Positions 21,654 through 34,612 of a stretch of DNA of 64,000 nucleotides are shown piece by piece; within the stretch, counting starts at the first letter, position 1; every line of letters starts with the position of its first letter. The DNA lies in assembly GCA_949130495.1 (NCBI GenBank), contig OX422217.1:541261137-541325136 (forward strand), written 5' to 3'. The position numbers and the translations under genes are program-made. Below the pieces are notes generated by a model that saw only the letters and a program-made list of their open reading frames with translations, was not told where the DNA came from and did no database searches. The DNA is from Sambucus nigra. Lineage: Eukaryota; Streptophyta; Magnoliopsida; Dipsacales; Adoxaceae.

Positions 21654-23060
21654 TTATGATTGTGTGAGAACTATCATACCTATAGCTATTTGTAAATACT
21701 CAAATCGTATGTTATCCAAACGTTTGGTAAAGAGATCAGATAGATGTTTTTTGATATTCAGATATTCAATAACAAGTTCTTTAGATTCTACAAGATCATG
21801 AATGAAGTGATGTCGAATTTGTATATGCTTAGTTCGAGAGTGTTGTACCGGGTTTTTCGAAATATTTATCGCACTCTGGTTATCACAAAACATGGTTAAT
21901 TGATTTTCGGTGATACCATAACTCTAAGCATCTATTTAGTCCATAATAGTTGTGAACAACAACTTCTTGTGGAAATGTACTCGGATTCTGTGTTAGATAG
22001 AGAAATACAATTATGTTTCTTACAAGATCAACCTACTAGGTTATTTCCTACATAGTAGCACGCCCCAAACATGCTCTTTCTATCATTAGAACACCCTGTC
22101 CAATCATCATCGGTGTAACCTATAATAGAACTGGTTATATCCTTAGTGTACCAAATACCAAATTTTAGAGTACCCTTGACACATTTAATAACTATTTTCA
22201 CACACAATAAGTTGGATTCCTTAGGGATACTTTGATATCTAGAACAAACACAGACTGTGAAAGAAAAAACGGGTCTAGAAGCTGTAAGATATAAGAGACT
22301 CCCTATCATACTTCGATATAGAGTAGGATCAACATTATTCCCATTATCATCTTTAGACAGTTTTGTTGAAGTACTCATGGGGGTTCTAGAAGGTTTAGCG
22401 TTTTCTAATCCAGATTTTTTAACAAGTTCTACAGTGTATTTAGATTGAGTGATAAATAGACCATCACTGCATTGTTTTACTCGTAGACCTAAAAAATATT
22501 TAACTCACCCATAAGTGACATCTAAAATTCAGCATGCATGATGTCGAAAAAATTCTTAACTTGTTTAGAATAAGTGGATCCAAATATTATATCGTCAACA
22601 TACATTTGTGTTATTAAAACATGTTTGTCTTCATTCCTAACGAATAAAGTTTGATCGTTTCCTCCTCAAATAAATCCATGAGATACTAGAAATGTAGACA
22701 GTCGCTCATACCAAGCTGTAGGAGCATGTTTCAAATAATATAAGGCTTTCTTAAGCCTTAAGACGTAGTCAGGGTGTGATGGATCTAAAAACACTTTGGG
22801 TTGTTCTACCTATACCTCCTCAGTTAAGATTCCATTAAAAAATGTTGACTTAACATTCATTTGGAATAATTTGCATTGCAGGTGACATGATATGGCAAGG
22901 AGGAGACGAACTGACTCAAGACGAGTAATAGGTACAAAAGTTTCATCGAAGTTAATTCCCTCTATTTGCGAGTATCCTTGTGCTACAAACCTAACTTTAT
23001 TTCTAATGACCTCCACATTTTCATATGTTTTGTTTTTGAAAATCCATCGTGTGCCGATAC
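21654..23060 (-). pseudogene. Copia reverse transcriptase (3' part) and RNase H
   Basis: From the insertion point the minus strand resumes IGTRWIFKNKTYE, then VRFVAQGYSQIEGINFDETF and FQMNVKSTFFNG. The last motif has Asn where the catalytic Asp of 'QMDVKxAFLxG' stands. QMYVDDIIFGS keeps the YVDD pair. MSTSTKLSKDD, DPTLYRSMIGSLLYLTASRP and YTDDDWTGCSNDRKS lead into RNase H, then FCDNQSAINISKNP, HSRTKHIQIRHHF and LSDLFTKRL near the end. Several stops and frameshifts break it. The 5' half lies across the Lard-C insertion at 42695-42960. Confidence 0.88.
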
Positions 23061-23462
23061 TGACACACCCCAACCCAATTACTTATCATTAAGTTTGAAA
23101 TTCAAAGCGAGTCAAATCATAACTACCTTAACTAAACCATAAATACGAGTATTCTTTTCAATTATTAACATGAATCCATAAAATTACAACTTTTAAAATT
23201 TTAAAGTAATCGTGCTTATATAAACTTGCTCAAAGAATAAGTAGGATTAAATTACCCACTTTTAATTTGACCAAAATTATAGTTTTACGCATCCCTTGCT
23301 AACCCCACCCGACCTCCTAGATTTGGCAGTGACCTTTCATTACTTGAAAAAAATAGAACATAGGAATCATGAGCAAAATAGCTCAGTGAATGCATTACTA
23401 CTACACTAGTGCATAAAAATAAATGCAATAAGTCATATCTATGTAACAATATATAACATCTC

Positions 23463-23715
23463 AACATCTCTTGGCTTTTAATAAGCCATAACATCTCTTG
23501 GCTGTTGATAAGCGATAACATCTCTTGGCTGTTGATAAGCCATAACATCTCTTAGTTCTTCATAAGTCATAACATCTCTTGGCTGTTAATAAGCCATAAC
23601 ATCTCTTGGCTATTAATAATCCATAACATCTCTTGGCTGTTAATAATCCATAACATATCTTGGCTATTAATAAGCCATAACATCTCTTGGCTGTTAACAA
23701 GCCATAACATCTCTT
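23463..23715. repeat. 27-bp tandem array, about 10 copies
   Basis: The unit is close to CATCTCTTGGCTGTTAATAA plus GCCATAA, nine full copies and one partial. The partner LTR has four more copies (39781-40143). Confidence 0.9.
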
Positions 23716-24770
23716 GTAATACATACACATTATATCCATAATCAAACCAGTAAGTATGACATATCCTAACCATAATCAACTCAATAAGTACAACATATCA
23801 TATCCATATTCAACTTGGTAAGTATAATATCTCATATTTGTAATCAACTCGGTAAGTACAACATAAATATCCAAAATCATCTCAACAAGTACAACATATC
23901 ATATTTATAATCAACTCGTAAGTACAACATATAATATTCATAATCATCTTAATAAGTACCACGTCTCATATTTATAATCAACTCGGTAAATACAACATAT
24001 AGTATCCATAATCATCTCGATAAGTACATCATCTCATATTTATAATCAACTCGGAAAGTACAACATATGACATCCATAATCATCTCAATAAGTACAACAT
24101 CTCATATATATACTCAACTCGGTAAGTACAACATCTAATATCCATAATCATCTCAATAAGTACCACATATCATATTTATAATTAACTCGGTAAGTACAAC
24201 CTAAATATCCATAATCATCTCGATAATTACAACATCTCATATTTATATTCAACTCGGCAAGTACAACATATGATATCCATAATCATCTCGATAAGCACAA
24301 CACCTCAGATTTATACTCAACCCGGCAAGTACGACATATAATATCCATAACCATCTCAATATGTACCACATCTCATATTTATAATCAAGTTGTAAGTACA
24401 ACCTATAATATCCATAATCATCTCAATAAGTACAAAATCTCATATTTATATTCAACTCAGAAAGTACAACATATGATATCCATAATCATCTCAATAAGCA
24501 CAACATATCATATTTATACTCAACCCGACAAGTACATCATATAATATCCATAATCATCTCAATAAGTACCACATCTCATATTTATAATCAACTCGGTAAG
24601 TACAACCTATAATATCCATAATCATCTCGATAAGTACAATATCTCATATTTATATTCAACTCGGCAAGTACAATATATGATATCCATAATCATCTCAAGA
24701 AGCACAACATCTCATATTTATACTCAACCCAGCAAGTACAACATATAATATCCATAATCATGTATAAATA
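23716..24770. repeat. 68-bp tandem array made of two related half units
   Basis: About 15 copies alternate TCATCTCAATAAGTACCACA and ATCAACTCGGTAAGTACAAC half units of about 34 bp, each followed by an AT-rich spacer. The partner LTR carries the same array at about the same length (40144-41200). Confidence 0.88.
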
Positions 24771-26263
24771 CAGCTTACGTCTGAGTACACTCACCTTGGC
24801 TATTTAATGTATTTTTCCCTTGCCTTTGCCTGAAACTTGTTCAAACGGTTGTTCCTCCTTTACCATCATTCTTAAAATATTAGTATCATCCTAAGAATAT
24901 CAATAATCAAATCAATAACTTAATGGCGACTTAATTCATAAGAGCATATAATATCATTTAAATCATTTATCATAATTTAAGTCCCATCGAATTTCTTGCT
25001 AAGATATTTATCATATCCAATCCATAGCTCAAACATACTTTATTTCTTCTTGGTAAATCCAATTATTATCATATTAAGTTCCCAATATAAAAATACAACA
25101 CATCATTTCACGTTTCCTAGAGCAAGATGTGTCCATCTATTTATTACAAAGCTAATATGCCCTATAGGCTTTTTAATCGTTCAGTCAACTTCCAGGAATT
25201 TTTATAATTTTCCTAAATCATAGATTCCTGTGATATTTCACCCAACACTCATAAACATATTGAAAAATACAAAATTAAAGTTTCATAATTTATAAGGTTC
25301 ATCTGCTATGTCGAGCAAAACATCGAACACCTAGTGTGCATACTTACACCTTTGGGGCAGATTGTATACCTGAACTTCAAACAATCACCAAAGATTCATT
25401 TCTTGGTATTTTCACATAATTTTAGGATATGTTATAGATATTTGAGTCTATTTTTATCTCTAACTAGAATTATTCAATTCCAATAAATCTACAAAAAGAT
25501 ATAGGAGTTTGAATACACAAGGTTTCCAATCTAAGCAATATACATGATTTACACATTCAACTTTGCTTAAACTCGCATCTATTCATAAGTATTCCTCAAG
25601 ACATGGAATTTTATTAAACACATGATTATTTCTATCATTTAAATCATAAATACCAAAAATATAACAAGATTTATGGGTACCTTACCTTAGGGACTTTTTC
25701 GTAATTTCTGCGAATTTTTCTTCAATTTTCTCCTAACTTTCTTCTTCTCGAAGTTCCCGACTCTCTCACCTTAGGCTAAAACTCTTCCTTTCTGAAATAT
25801 TATGAAGGAAGAGCTTATTTAAAGAGTTATAAGTCGTCATAAGTCACCTCTCCCTTGTCTAATTAAAATATGACATGTGTCACCATATAAGACAAAATAT
25901 CCTTTAAAGCTAAATGGATAATTTACCCCTGTTCGTAATTTCAGCATAACCCCTTCGTCGGACCTTTGTTTTACACACCGTTTGTTTTCTTACAAACTTA
26001 ACTCATATACCTACAACTATCTAGTTTTCACCTCAAGTCAATTATCATATTATAGTGGCCCAAACTAGTCCTGAACTTGAACATTCCTACCGAAGACTTC
26101 ACAAATTTGTGTTTGTGATTAATTCAATATTTCTGAAGTTATGAAGGTAGGATTAGACTAAACACAAGAACTTAACATATATATTCTAAAACACATTATC
26201 TCCATCCCTTACGGTAAGCATGATTTAAATTTCATTTATCATAATCATATCCGGATCGTCACA

Positions 26264-26276
26264 ACCATCCCCCTAG
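26264..26276 (-). other. Polypurine tract of Lard-C
   Basis: The minus strand reads CTAGGGGGATGGT next to the 3' LTR start TGTGACGATCC. Confidence 0.7.
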
Positions 26277-28272
26277 AAAACTTCGTCCTCGAAATTTATA
26301 ATGAATTTCACTTATCAGACAATTGGGGATACTATTTTCTCATTCTATCTCCCCTTTAACAAGTTGCTTATTTAATTTCATGGATCCTCCACAACACTTA
26401 AAGTACGAAACTAAATTTATTCCCTAATACTTGCTCCTTACAACCAAGAATTTCAACCGGTTCCTCGATGTACAACAAATCTTTTTTCATAATAACTTCA
26501 GTTTCTTTATCATTACACGTAAGAATAATCGTCTAATGATTTATTATTAATGAAAACCAATCCCAAACTCATATATTTCTTCATACCTTTATATACGTAT
26601 GTCAAACATTCACACATACTAGATTATCCGTTCTATCATCGTATATTCACAATGAGTGAATATTCTTAACAAACCTAGTACCATTGTTTACCTTTCTACC
26701 TTCATTCCTATAGTCTATCCTTTTTATCGTGTAATATTTCAAGTCATAAATATAATATTCTCATACTAGCTTATTACACATCATATTTCCATCTTCCATC
26801 CAACACCAAATGCATGTGTTTGACCTTAACTACTTTCTGTATCGTTTATGAAGTTTAAGAGTACATTAAATATCATTCTTACAATTTCTTAATTTAATTC
26901 TAGCCTCACTACTATTCATATATCGAAACTGAACAATCATTCACTAAAAGTTTATTCTTAAGATTTCATATTCATCTTTATGTATATTGTGCAGTCATGC
27001 ACTATGAACCAATCTAACTTCTCACTATATTCACTTTTTTAGTCTCATTTGATTGTTCTTTAGCTAAACATACAATGACCTCAGAAAATCATTTATCTAA
27101 CATAAAAACTTTACAATCTTAATCTTATCCCAGTGTTTATTAACCTTATATTCTTATGCAATATCATTAATACACTCATCTTACTCGTTTGGTGACATGG
27201 ATGTTAAACGTAACATCACCACTTAAAACTTTAACATACTTACCAACCCCATAATACTTCTCTAATGATTATATGTCGTATTTCTTTTAAATAACCTGTA
27301 CACATACCTTAATATATCACATTGTGGTATCTTACATAGCACATTATCCTTACACATACTTCTTGGTGAGTCCGTATAATGTCAATCATATTCATTATAT
27401 GCCATACTCTTAGTGATAACACGTACATACCATAACAATTACAACTCAATATCCACCCAAACCAGTTGTCGATATTCCAACCTGATTAGCATCTTTCCCA
27501 TACTCATACGCAACACATACTCTTAAAAGGGCTCCCCAATATTTTTAAACTTCCAACTCTTTAACACTTCGTCTCAACTCTACTATTCATATAAGCATTT
27601 CAAAACATCCCAAAAGAAATATTCAATACATATACTCATACTACTAAAAAAATGCATCCCAACTCTTATTACTCTTTTCTTCTACTTATCATAATTCAAT
27701 ATGAACCCATATTCAGATCAATTGTGATATATTGACAACTAATTGAATTTCAGACCATTTCACATATCAAATTTAAACATATGCAACTACTAATCTTCTC
27801 ACTTTACCTTTACCATGTGAATATTTATTTTATTCACACTCTAACAATTTACCATCTCATCCTTTAACGGAATATGGGTTCCCATACCTCACTCTCCTAT
27901 GTAAATGGGCATACACCAAACCCTGGTTTAATAAGTGACATAACTCAAGTCTACATATTCCAGTATAAGAAGAGATAACATCCAATACTTCATAATTTTC
28001 ATATACCAAATTTTGTCTTTAAAAATTTTCCTTCAATGACATGTTTGTCCATACCACAAATAAAACAATGCAATGATTCATAGTAAAATAAATGTATTCG
28101 CTGTCATCCCTGAATAAACCTTAACATCTCTTTTCCTTTCCTGCAAGATCCTTACATTTCATATCCCATACAATAATTTATATGTATAACTAACAAATGT
28201 AAGTCAACAAAAGCCAATTTACTTATGAATCCAAATAATTTCTACTTCCACTACCAAATCTACACGCTCCTC
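26277..28272 (-). other. Lard-C internal domain, non-coding
   Basis: About 2 kb of AT-rich DNA with no open frame of note on either strand and no gag, protease or polymerase motif that I could read. It may be a deleted chromovirus interior or unrelated filler. It ends at the Tek-D insertion, whose left TSD is 28268-28272 (TCCTC). Confidence 0.6.
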
Positions 28273-29401
28273 TGTAATACCCCGTATTTTTATGCTATAT
28301 TAATTTGGGGATTTATTGAATTTAATGTGAGTTAATTATTTAATAAAAATCCAAAAATTAATTATGTTATAATTATTAACGTGACGAGAGTTAGTAATTA
28401 TGGGAAATTTGTTGAATATTACTAATGATCAAAGTAATATATTATATTGGTTATATTGAATGTCATGAGTGAGTTAAATGACAATTTCGGAAATTTGAAG
28501 TCGGAACGTGCTCGTGTCGCGTCGGGACTAAACTTTGATAAAATTTTGATAATTAAAAAGTGAATATTTTATAAGTTGCCTGTAGGATCGTTTTGAGTGC
28601 TCTAACGCGTCCGGAAGGATCGAGATAGTCAGAAAAGTGTACTCGGGGGTGTAGTTTGGGTGTCGGGGTGTTTTTAGGCCTAATTGGTACCCCAGGAGGG
28701 CATTTTAGTCCTTTTACATATTTGGGTAATTAAACCCACGAAATTCAGCAACCTATATCAGCCATTTAGGTTGGTCATTTAGGGTTAGAATATTCAGAAC
28801 CCTAGAACGGCCATTGGAGAAGAGAGGAGAGAGCCCTCAAGGCAATTCAAGGCCAAAAAGTCACCGGTTTGAACCGCCGCCACCACCAACGCGTAGATCG
28901 CGAGAAGACGAACGCAACCATACCAAAATCAGCCGTAAATCAGAATACCAGAAATCCCAGGCAAGTGTTTAACTTTCTATTTTCGTTGGTTCAATCTTCA
29001 TATTAGTTTAGGAATGATTAGGGATGAATTATGTAGAAGAAACCCCAATTTGTGATAGGAAAATCCATGTAGTAATGGTTGAGATGATGATTCTGGAAAC
29101 CCTTGCCATGTAGAGGAAATTAACCACGAAATTTTGATGATTATAAGAAAGAAATTCTGGAGAAAGATTTATTAGAAAACTGTTTAAGAAAATTTTAGGG
29201 TTCTTGATAATTAGATGTAATTTGAGTGGAAATTCCATGTTTAAATGATGAGTATGTACATGCCTTACGCTAGAAACATCTGGTACACTGTTATAATGTT
29301 GGTAATAGAATTCTTAGACGTTTGGGGTTAGAAAACATGTATTTGGATGAAGAAAATTGGTAAAACCCGTAACTGCAATTCTGCAGATTTTCGCAGACCT
29401 G

Positions 29402-29485
29402 CTTGATCGATCGATCGAGCCCAGAGCTTCGATCGATCGAAGGTTCGATCGGTCGAGCCCCAAACCTCGATCGATCGACCCCTCC
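29402..29485. repeat. Cluster of GATCGATC palindromes in the Tek-D LTR
   Basis: Four copies of TCGATCGATCGA-like palindromes alternate with GAGCCC/AGAGCTT spacers. The 3' LTR has the same cluster at 37382-37447 but lacks 16 bases (AGGTTCGATCGGTCGA), a deletion between direct repeats. Confidence 0.85.
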
Positions 29486-30725
29486 TGGAAGACTCTTATT
29501 TCCTTTGTAAATGATTTAAAAATTGAATTGTCGTGATATAATTCTTGAACATTTTAGTATAATGATTTGGGAGACATGGAGGACCAGTAGGGCGTATGAA
29601 TAAATGTTGGGATCATTAATATTCGACGAGAATGGTATTTATGGGATATTTACTTTAGGGTTTGTAAATTAATATATTAAAGGGTGAGGCGCGTAAGAGA
29701 GTTACGTTGAAACATAATAATGACACCTACTGAATTTTCTACTTGGAAGGATAGAGTCACGAGTGTCGCGTAATAAGTGAGAAAACCCTTCGAGGTAAGG
29801 TTAGAGATGAAACCTTATACCTAATGCTAATAATGTGAAATTAAGGATAAATTTTGTAATTATGGGTGACGAGAGGAACCTATTTTAATATGATGAAAGT
29901 GGTATATTTATATGATTGTGTGTAAATATATTATATACATGTGAAAAACATACCGCGCTACTTGTTATCCTTGAGGTTACCGCGCTGGGACAGTCTTATC
30001 TCGATGGGACCTTTATGGGGGATATTGACTTGTACCCTAGAAGATAGATATCCTTAGTACAGGCTATCGAATCGATAGTTCAGACGGTCCTAAGAGACGC
30101 GAGTATGTGCCATCCTCTTAGAGACTTGGAATATATGCTTCTCCTCGATATTGTTTGTGTATGTGTTAATACAATTCGAGAGTGATTCCGAATTTGTATT
30201 CCCCTTGATATGAGTGGTATGGGGTTTGGATAGTAGAAGTATGCACGCACCATAGTTTTATGTGGGGTGCTGTTATTTTATATATATTATACGAGTAGTT
30301 AATATATATATGAGATTTGGAAATTTGAAACAACCTACTGTGATTTGATAAGTAGGACATGGTTGATGACTCAAATGGTAAATACTTGTTTTGTGAAAGT
30401 ATAATATGACATTGGGAAACTTTTTAAATTAATAAAGACTAAAACGAGAGTTGTGTTGCTAATTGGAAGTATCTTTTTAAATAATGATATTGTTCAGTTT
30501 TGAAATCTTATGAGTGAGTTAAGATAAGCTAAATTATTGGGAAGGTTAGTATGATAAAATGATAAGATAACCCGTTGGGAAGGTTAGTACGATAGGCGTG
30601 CACATTAGAAGAGAGGTGATAATTTCTCAAGAGAGTGTCGCTCTAATATGTTGTTGCATTGGCCTGTATCAATTTAAATACTTGCTAAATGTATTTTAAA
30701 TCAAACACACTTTCGGGCTCTGACC

Positions 30726-30728
<3 letters not shown>

Positions 30729-30805
<77 letters not shown>
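30729..30805. repeat. (CT)n microsatellite in the Tek-D 5' LTR
   Basis: About 38 CT units. The matching site in the 3' LTR (38748-38770) has about 11. Confidence 0.95.
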
Positions 30806-30808
<3 letters not shown>

Positions 30809-31370
30809 ATATATATGTATGTATTACAGGTGCCCAGCCACAGGGGCGTCTTGCTTAGGATCTCTTGGAAGGAACGCGCTGCAGCTTAGGTGGGAGTTGC
30901 AGGTCTCTTGATTAGACGACTTCGTTCATTCGGATCCACTCTTAGTATTTTCATTTAGTTGAGCATGTGTAGCTCTTTCCATTATTCCATTATTATTGGG
31001 ACATTTGTATTTCAATTATTTCCAGTATTGTTACTATGGGTTTTATTCAGTTGATTGTGTTACTTTATATTTCGCATGTTGACATTCGGTTGACGAATGT
31101 TTTAAATTAATTGGACTATGTTGCAGATATTTAATGTGGTGTGATTCTTACTTATTGAATGTTGTTAATAAAATAAATGATTTTCTTTAAATAAAATTTG
31201 GTTAGTATGTATGAAAATGGTTTTGACACTTAGCTTAATTATTTAGGGTGTTAAATTGAAAAAAAATTATTTTTATCGACAGTGATGCTGAGAATGAACC
31301 AACTATTTACCTTGATTTAATTTAATAAAGGAGTGATTGCCCAGTATTTAATTAGGCGGGGTGTCACAAG

Positions 31371-31388
31371 TGGTATCAGAGCATCAGG
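31371..31388 (+). other. Primer binding site of Tek-D, tRNA-Met type
   Basis: TGGTATCAGAGCATCAGG begins two bases after the LTR end. TGGTATCAGAGC is the standard initiator-tRNA-Met site of plant LTR elements. Confidence 0.9.
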
Positions 31389-31552
31389 TTCTAGTGCCCA
31401 TAGGATCTGTATGGCTTATTTCGCTTTCAGCTTGACGTTATTGCTATAGAGCCCTATTTTTAGGATTGTTGTACTCTTGCTTTTACGTTTAAGTCTTCAG
31501 CTATTTGAGATTTGATAATAACTGTAGACTAATAAACTTGTTCACGTTTCAG

Positions 31553-32720
31553 ATGCCTCCGAGACGTGCTCCGAAAGATAGGCGTGCCCAGGCCGAGCAG
31601 CCAGCAGCTCCGGCACCAGGCACAATGAATGCAACTGAGGTAGCCGCCATTGTTGCTCAGGTGGTGAATGCCGCGATAGTGGTGATTCAGCAGGCTCCAC
31701 CCCAGGTTCAGTCAGTGGCGCCAGTACAAGCACAACTTCCATCTTCATGGGAGAGGGTTCAGGATGCTTTTCAGAAAGCGCATCCCCCTGAGTTCTCTGG
31801 TAGCTCCGATATTGTCACAGTTAGCCAATGGAAGAAGGACATCCAGCGGCACCTCTGTATGTATGAGTGCACTAATGTGCAAAAGCAGTTAGTGGTTTCC
31901 TTTAAGCTGGTGGGAGCTGCATTGCAGTGGTGGGATTCCACTACCACATTGGAGGAGAGGGACACAATCCCTATTCAGTTGTTCTGGGAGCGGTTTGACC
32001 GCAAGTATTTTCCACCCGCAGTACAGACTGAGATGAGGCAGAGATTATTGAATCTGAAGCAGGAGAATCTTACCGTAGCAGAGTATGAGGAGGAGTTCAC
32101 GAGTCTTCTCACCATTGTGCCAGATGAGGCACCTACTAAGAGCAAGAAGATTTTGCCGTTTGTCGACGGGTTAGCTTGGAGGATCCGTCAGCACCCTATT
32201 GGGAATTTATCCCTGAGTACTTTCACTGATGTACTCAATGAAGCGTTACTACATTGCCAGGATCACCGCTTCCATCTTCAGGGAAGCAAGAGAGCAGGAG
32301 AGTCCAGCCAGCAGGGCAGGACCGGGGGAAACGGTGCTAGTGGGGCACCATCTCATAGACAGACTCGTCAGCACGAGCAGAGTTCCCATCAGGGGGACCC
32401 TGTTAAGCGATTTCGTTCAGGTGATTCTAGGCAGGGATTCAGGGGGTTTTAGGCAGGGCCATCAGGGCCAGCCTAATCAGGAGGGCCAGCAGGGCCAACA
32501 CCGACAGCAGCAGGGCCAGTAGGGTGCTAATCAAGGCCAACAGGGCCAATGGCGGGGAGGTAATGACCAGCAGGGCCGTGGTCAGCAGGAACAGAGGGGA
32601 GGAAACTTCAAAGGCCAATGTTTCGGGTGCGGTAAACATGGCCATAGGCGTCAGGATTGCCCAGAGGGCGATAGGGCCCCACAGCAGCAGGGAGCCCGTA
32701 ATGAGCCACAGAGACCACTT
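31553..32720 (+). pseudogene. gag of Tek-D
   Basis: Gag forms the particle and binds element RNA. The ATG at 31553 follows an in-frame extension and opens MPPRRAPKDRRAQAEQ, the usual start for this lineage. The capsid block has WERVQDAFQKAHPPEFSG, VSFKLVGAALQWWDS, FDRKYFPPAVQTEMRQ and LTVAEYEEEFTSL. A one-base excess in the G-run 32442-32446 ends the frame at 32452. The next frame continues with a Gln/Gly-rich linker, one TAG at 32520, and then the zinc knuckle [15 protein letters not shown] (CX2CX4HX4C, from 32619), which joins the protease frame without a break. Confidence 0.9.
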
Positions 32721-33330
32721 TTTCCACCTGCCCTCCCAGCTCCAGCCCAGGTGCCAACCCTACTAGCCATTCCAGCAGCTCTAGTGCAGCAGGGGCAATT
32801 ACAGTATGGACGTGTCTATAACGTCCACCAGGCAACAGCTCCACAGGCAGCAGCTCCACAGGCACCACCCGCGATTGAGGGTATGTTTCCTATCCATGGT
32901 ACTATGGGTCGGGTTTTGTTTGATACGGGGGCAACACATTGTTTTATAGCTACGCATTTTACGAAGACCTTAGGGTTGTTATCCACAGTAGAGAGCACAG
33001 TGACGTGTGTGGACTCACCACTGGGGAGTGGGTCACTTATTTTCTTTATATGCCAAGGAGTGGGGGTAGAGATTGGTAGCTTGGTATTACCTGCAGACAT
33101 GTTAGTCTTAGACATGCACGAGCATGATGTGATTATTGGTATGGATTGGCTCGCAACTTATAGAGCCATGATTGATTGCTTCGGTGGGAGCATTGTTTTT
33201 GCCATTCTGGGGCAAGAGATGTTTGTAGTGGCGATGCCTCGCCCAGAGGGAGGTTCGACCGCTCATTTGTATTACATAGAGGAGGATACCTCTAAGGAGG
33301 TTGTGATTCCCTTAGATTCGATCCCAGTTG
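32721..33330 (+). pseudogene. Aspartic protease of Tek-D
   Basis: This domain lies in the long open frame 32751-34094. The active-site loop [11 protein letters not shown] (DTG at 32922-32930) is intact. It is followed by [17 protein letters not shown] and [14 protein letters not shown], the flap and C-terminal motifs of gypsy retropepsins. It would cut Gag-Pol. This domain itself is undamaged; the gene around it is not. Confidence 0.9.
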
Positions 33331-34094
33331 TCAGGGAGTATTCTGATGTGTTTCAGGAGATACCAGGCCTACCCCCCAGTCGAGAGATAGACTTTGTTAT
33401 AGATTTATTGCCAGATACGAGACCTATAGCACGCGCACCGTACCTTATGGCTCCGGCAGAGATGCGAGAGCTACGAGATCAGATAGAGCAGCTATTAGGT
33501 CAGGGCTTGATTCACAGGAGTACCTCACCTTGGGGCGCTCCAGTTTTGTTTGTGAAGAAGAGAGACGGTTCACTGAGATTGTGTGTGGACTACCGGGAGC
33601 TGAACAAGGTCACGATACGGAATAAGTATCCTTTGCCTCGAATCGATGATCTGTTCGACCAGTTGAGGGGAGCAACTTTCTTTTCGAAGATAGATCTGAA
33701 GTCGGGGTACCATCAGTTACGTATTAGAGAGCAAGATGTTTCGAAGACTGCTTTCTTGACGAGATATGGGTCCTATGAGTTCAGGGTGATGCCGTTTGGA
33801 CTCACAAATGCTCCAGCCGTTTTCATGGACTTGATGAACCGAGTATTCAGAGAGTTCTTGGATCAGTTTATCATCGTCTTCATAGATGACATCTTGATAT
33901 ATTCACACTCCAAGGAGGAGCATGCCAATCACTTGAGACAGGTTCTTCAGACTCTACGAGAGCATCAGTTGTATGCTAAGTATGATAAGTGTGGATTCTG
34001 GCTGCGAGAGGTACAGTTCTTGGGCCATGTTGTTTCTGAGCAGGGGATAGCAGTTGACCCGAGTAAAGTATCAGCGATGAGGGAGTGGGGATAG
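33331..34094 (+). pseudogene. Reverse transcriptase of Tek-D
   Basis: All core motifs are present in one frame: [87 protein letters not shown] (first Asp), [13 protein letters not shown], and [10 protein letters not shown] with the FIDD catalytic pair at 33879-33890, then VQFLGHVVS. The frame is closed at 34092 by TAG within the link to RNase H and continues in the same frame after it, so this is a single nonsense change. Confidence 0.92.
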
Positions 34095-34612
34095 CCCATG
34101 ACACCGATGGAAGTGCGTAGTTTCTTGGGGTTAGCTGGTTACTATAGGAGATTCATTCGGGGATTCTCCAAAATAGCGGGCCCATTGACCAATATGACTC
34201 GCAAGGGGGTACCATATGTTTGGGATGACGCTTGTCAGTTGGCATTCGACGAGCTGAAAGATAAGCTTACTTCACCGCCAGTCCTTGCGTTACCAAAGCC
34301 GGGTGTGGAGTACCTGGTTTACACCGATGCGTCCTTACGGGGACTTGGGGGAGTACTTCAGCAGGAAGAGAAGGCTATAGCTTTTGCCTCCCGCAAGCTT
34401 AAGCCACATGAGAAGAATTACCCCACCCACGACCTGGAGTTAGCAGCGGTCGTCTTTGCATTGAGAATATGGAGGCACTATTTGTTGGGAGAGAAGTTCC
34501 GTTTGTTCACAGACCATAAATCACTGCAGTACCTGTTCACTCAGTGAGAGCTGAATATGCGTCAGCGCAGATGGCTAGAGTTTGTGATGGACTACCAGTT
34601 CGATACAGTATC
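34095..34612 (+). pseudogene. RNase H of Tek-D
   Basis: The frame 34098-34547 begins [20 protein letters not shown], the connection domain. It carries [15 protein letters not shown] (first Asp, about 34324), [19 protein letters not shown] (Glu) and [14 protein letters not shown] (Asp). A TGA at 34545-34547 interrupts it; the same frame then reads ELNMRQRRWLEFVMDY. A 2-base loss near 34600-34606 shifts to the integrase frame. This enzyme removes RNA from the RNA:DNA hybrid. Confidence 0.9.

Larger units (their letters stand above)
23061..26263 (-). repeat. 3' LTR of Lard-C
   Basis: Pairs with 39379-42694. It contains two consecutive tandem arrays (23463-23715 and 23716-24770). The rest is AT-rich without genes; small open frames here come from the repeats. 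Confidence 0.88.
28273..31368 (+). repeat. 5' LTR of Tek-D
   Basis: 3096 bp, pairing with 36250-39334. It contains a cluster of GATCGATC palindromes (29402-29485) and a long CT run (30729-30805). No coding region. Transcription should start within it, but no TATA box stands out clearly. Confidence 0.92.

Noticed and set aside
23285..23779. Short open frames with repeated MLWLINSQE motifs (also 39658-40202)
   Set aside because: They are the 27-bp LTR array read in different frames (27 is divisible by three). They have no start context and no family.
23463..24770. Regularly spaced repeats resembling a CRISPR array (also 39781-41200 and 9290-10120)
   Set aside because: Units are contiguous tandem repeats without unique spacers, lie inside plant LTRs or a Tat element, and have no cas genes.
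26264..28272. Possible gag or pol in the Lard-C interior
   Set aside because: I searched both strands for capsid, DTG, YxDD and integrase motifs and found none convincing.
30689..30889. Leu/Ser-rich open frames over CT runs (also 20222-20416, 60713-60901) and Tyr/Ile runs over TA arrays (38130-38420)
   Set aside because: These are translations of microsatellites inside LTRs, not genes.
32751..33115. Open frames on the strand opposite Tek-D gag-pol (32608-32868, 32816-33115, 31542-31748)
   Set aside because: They are shadows of the real plus-strand coding region, with codon patterns explained by it.
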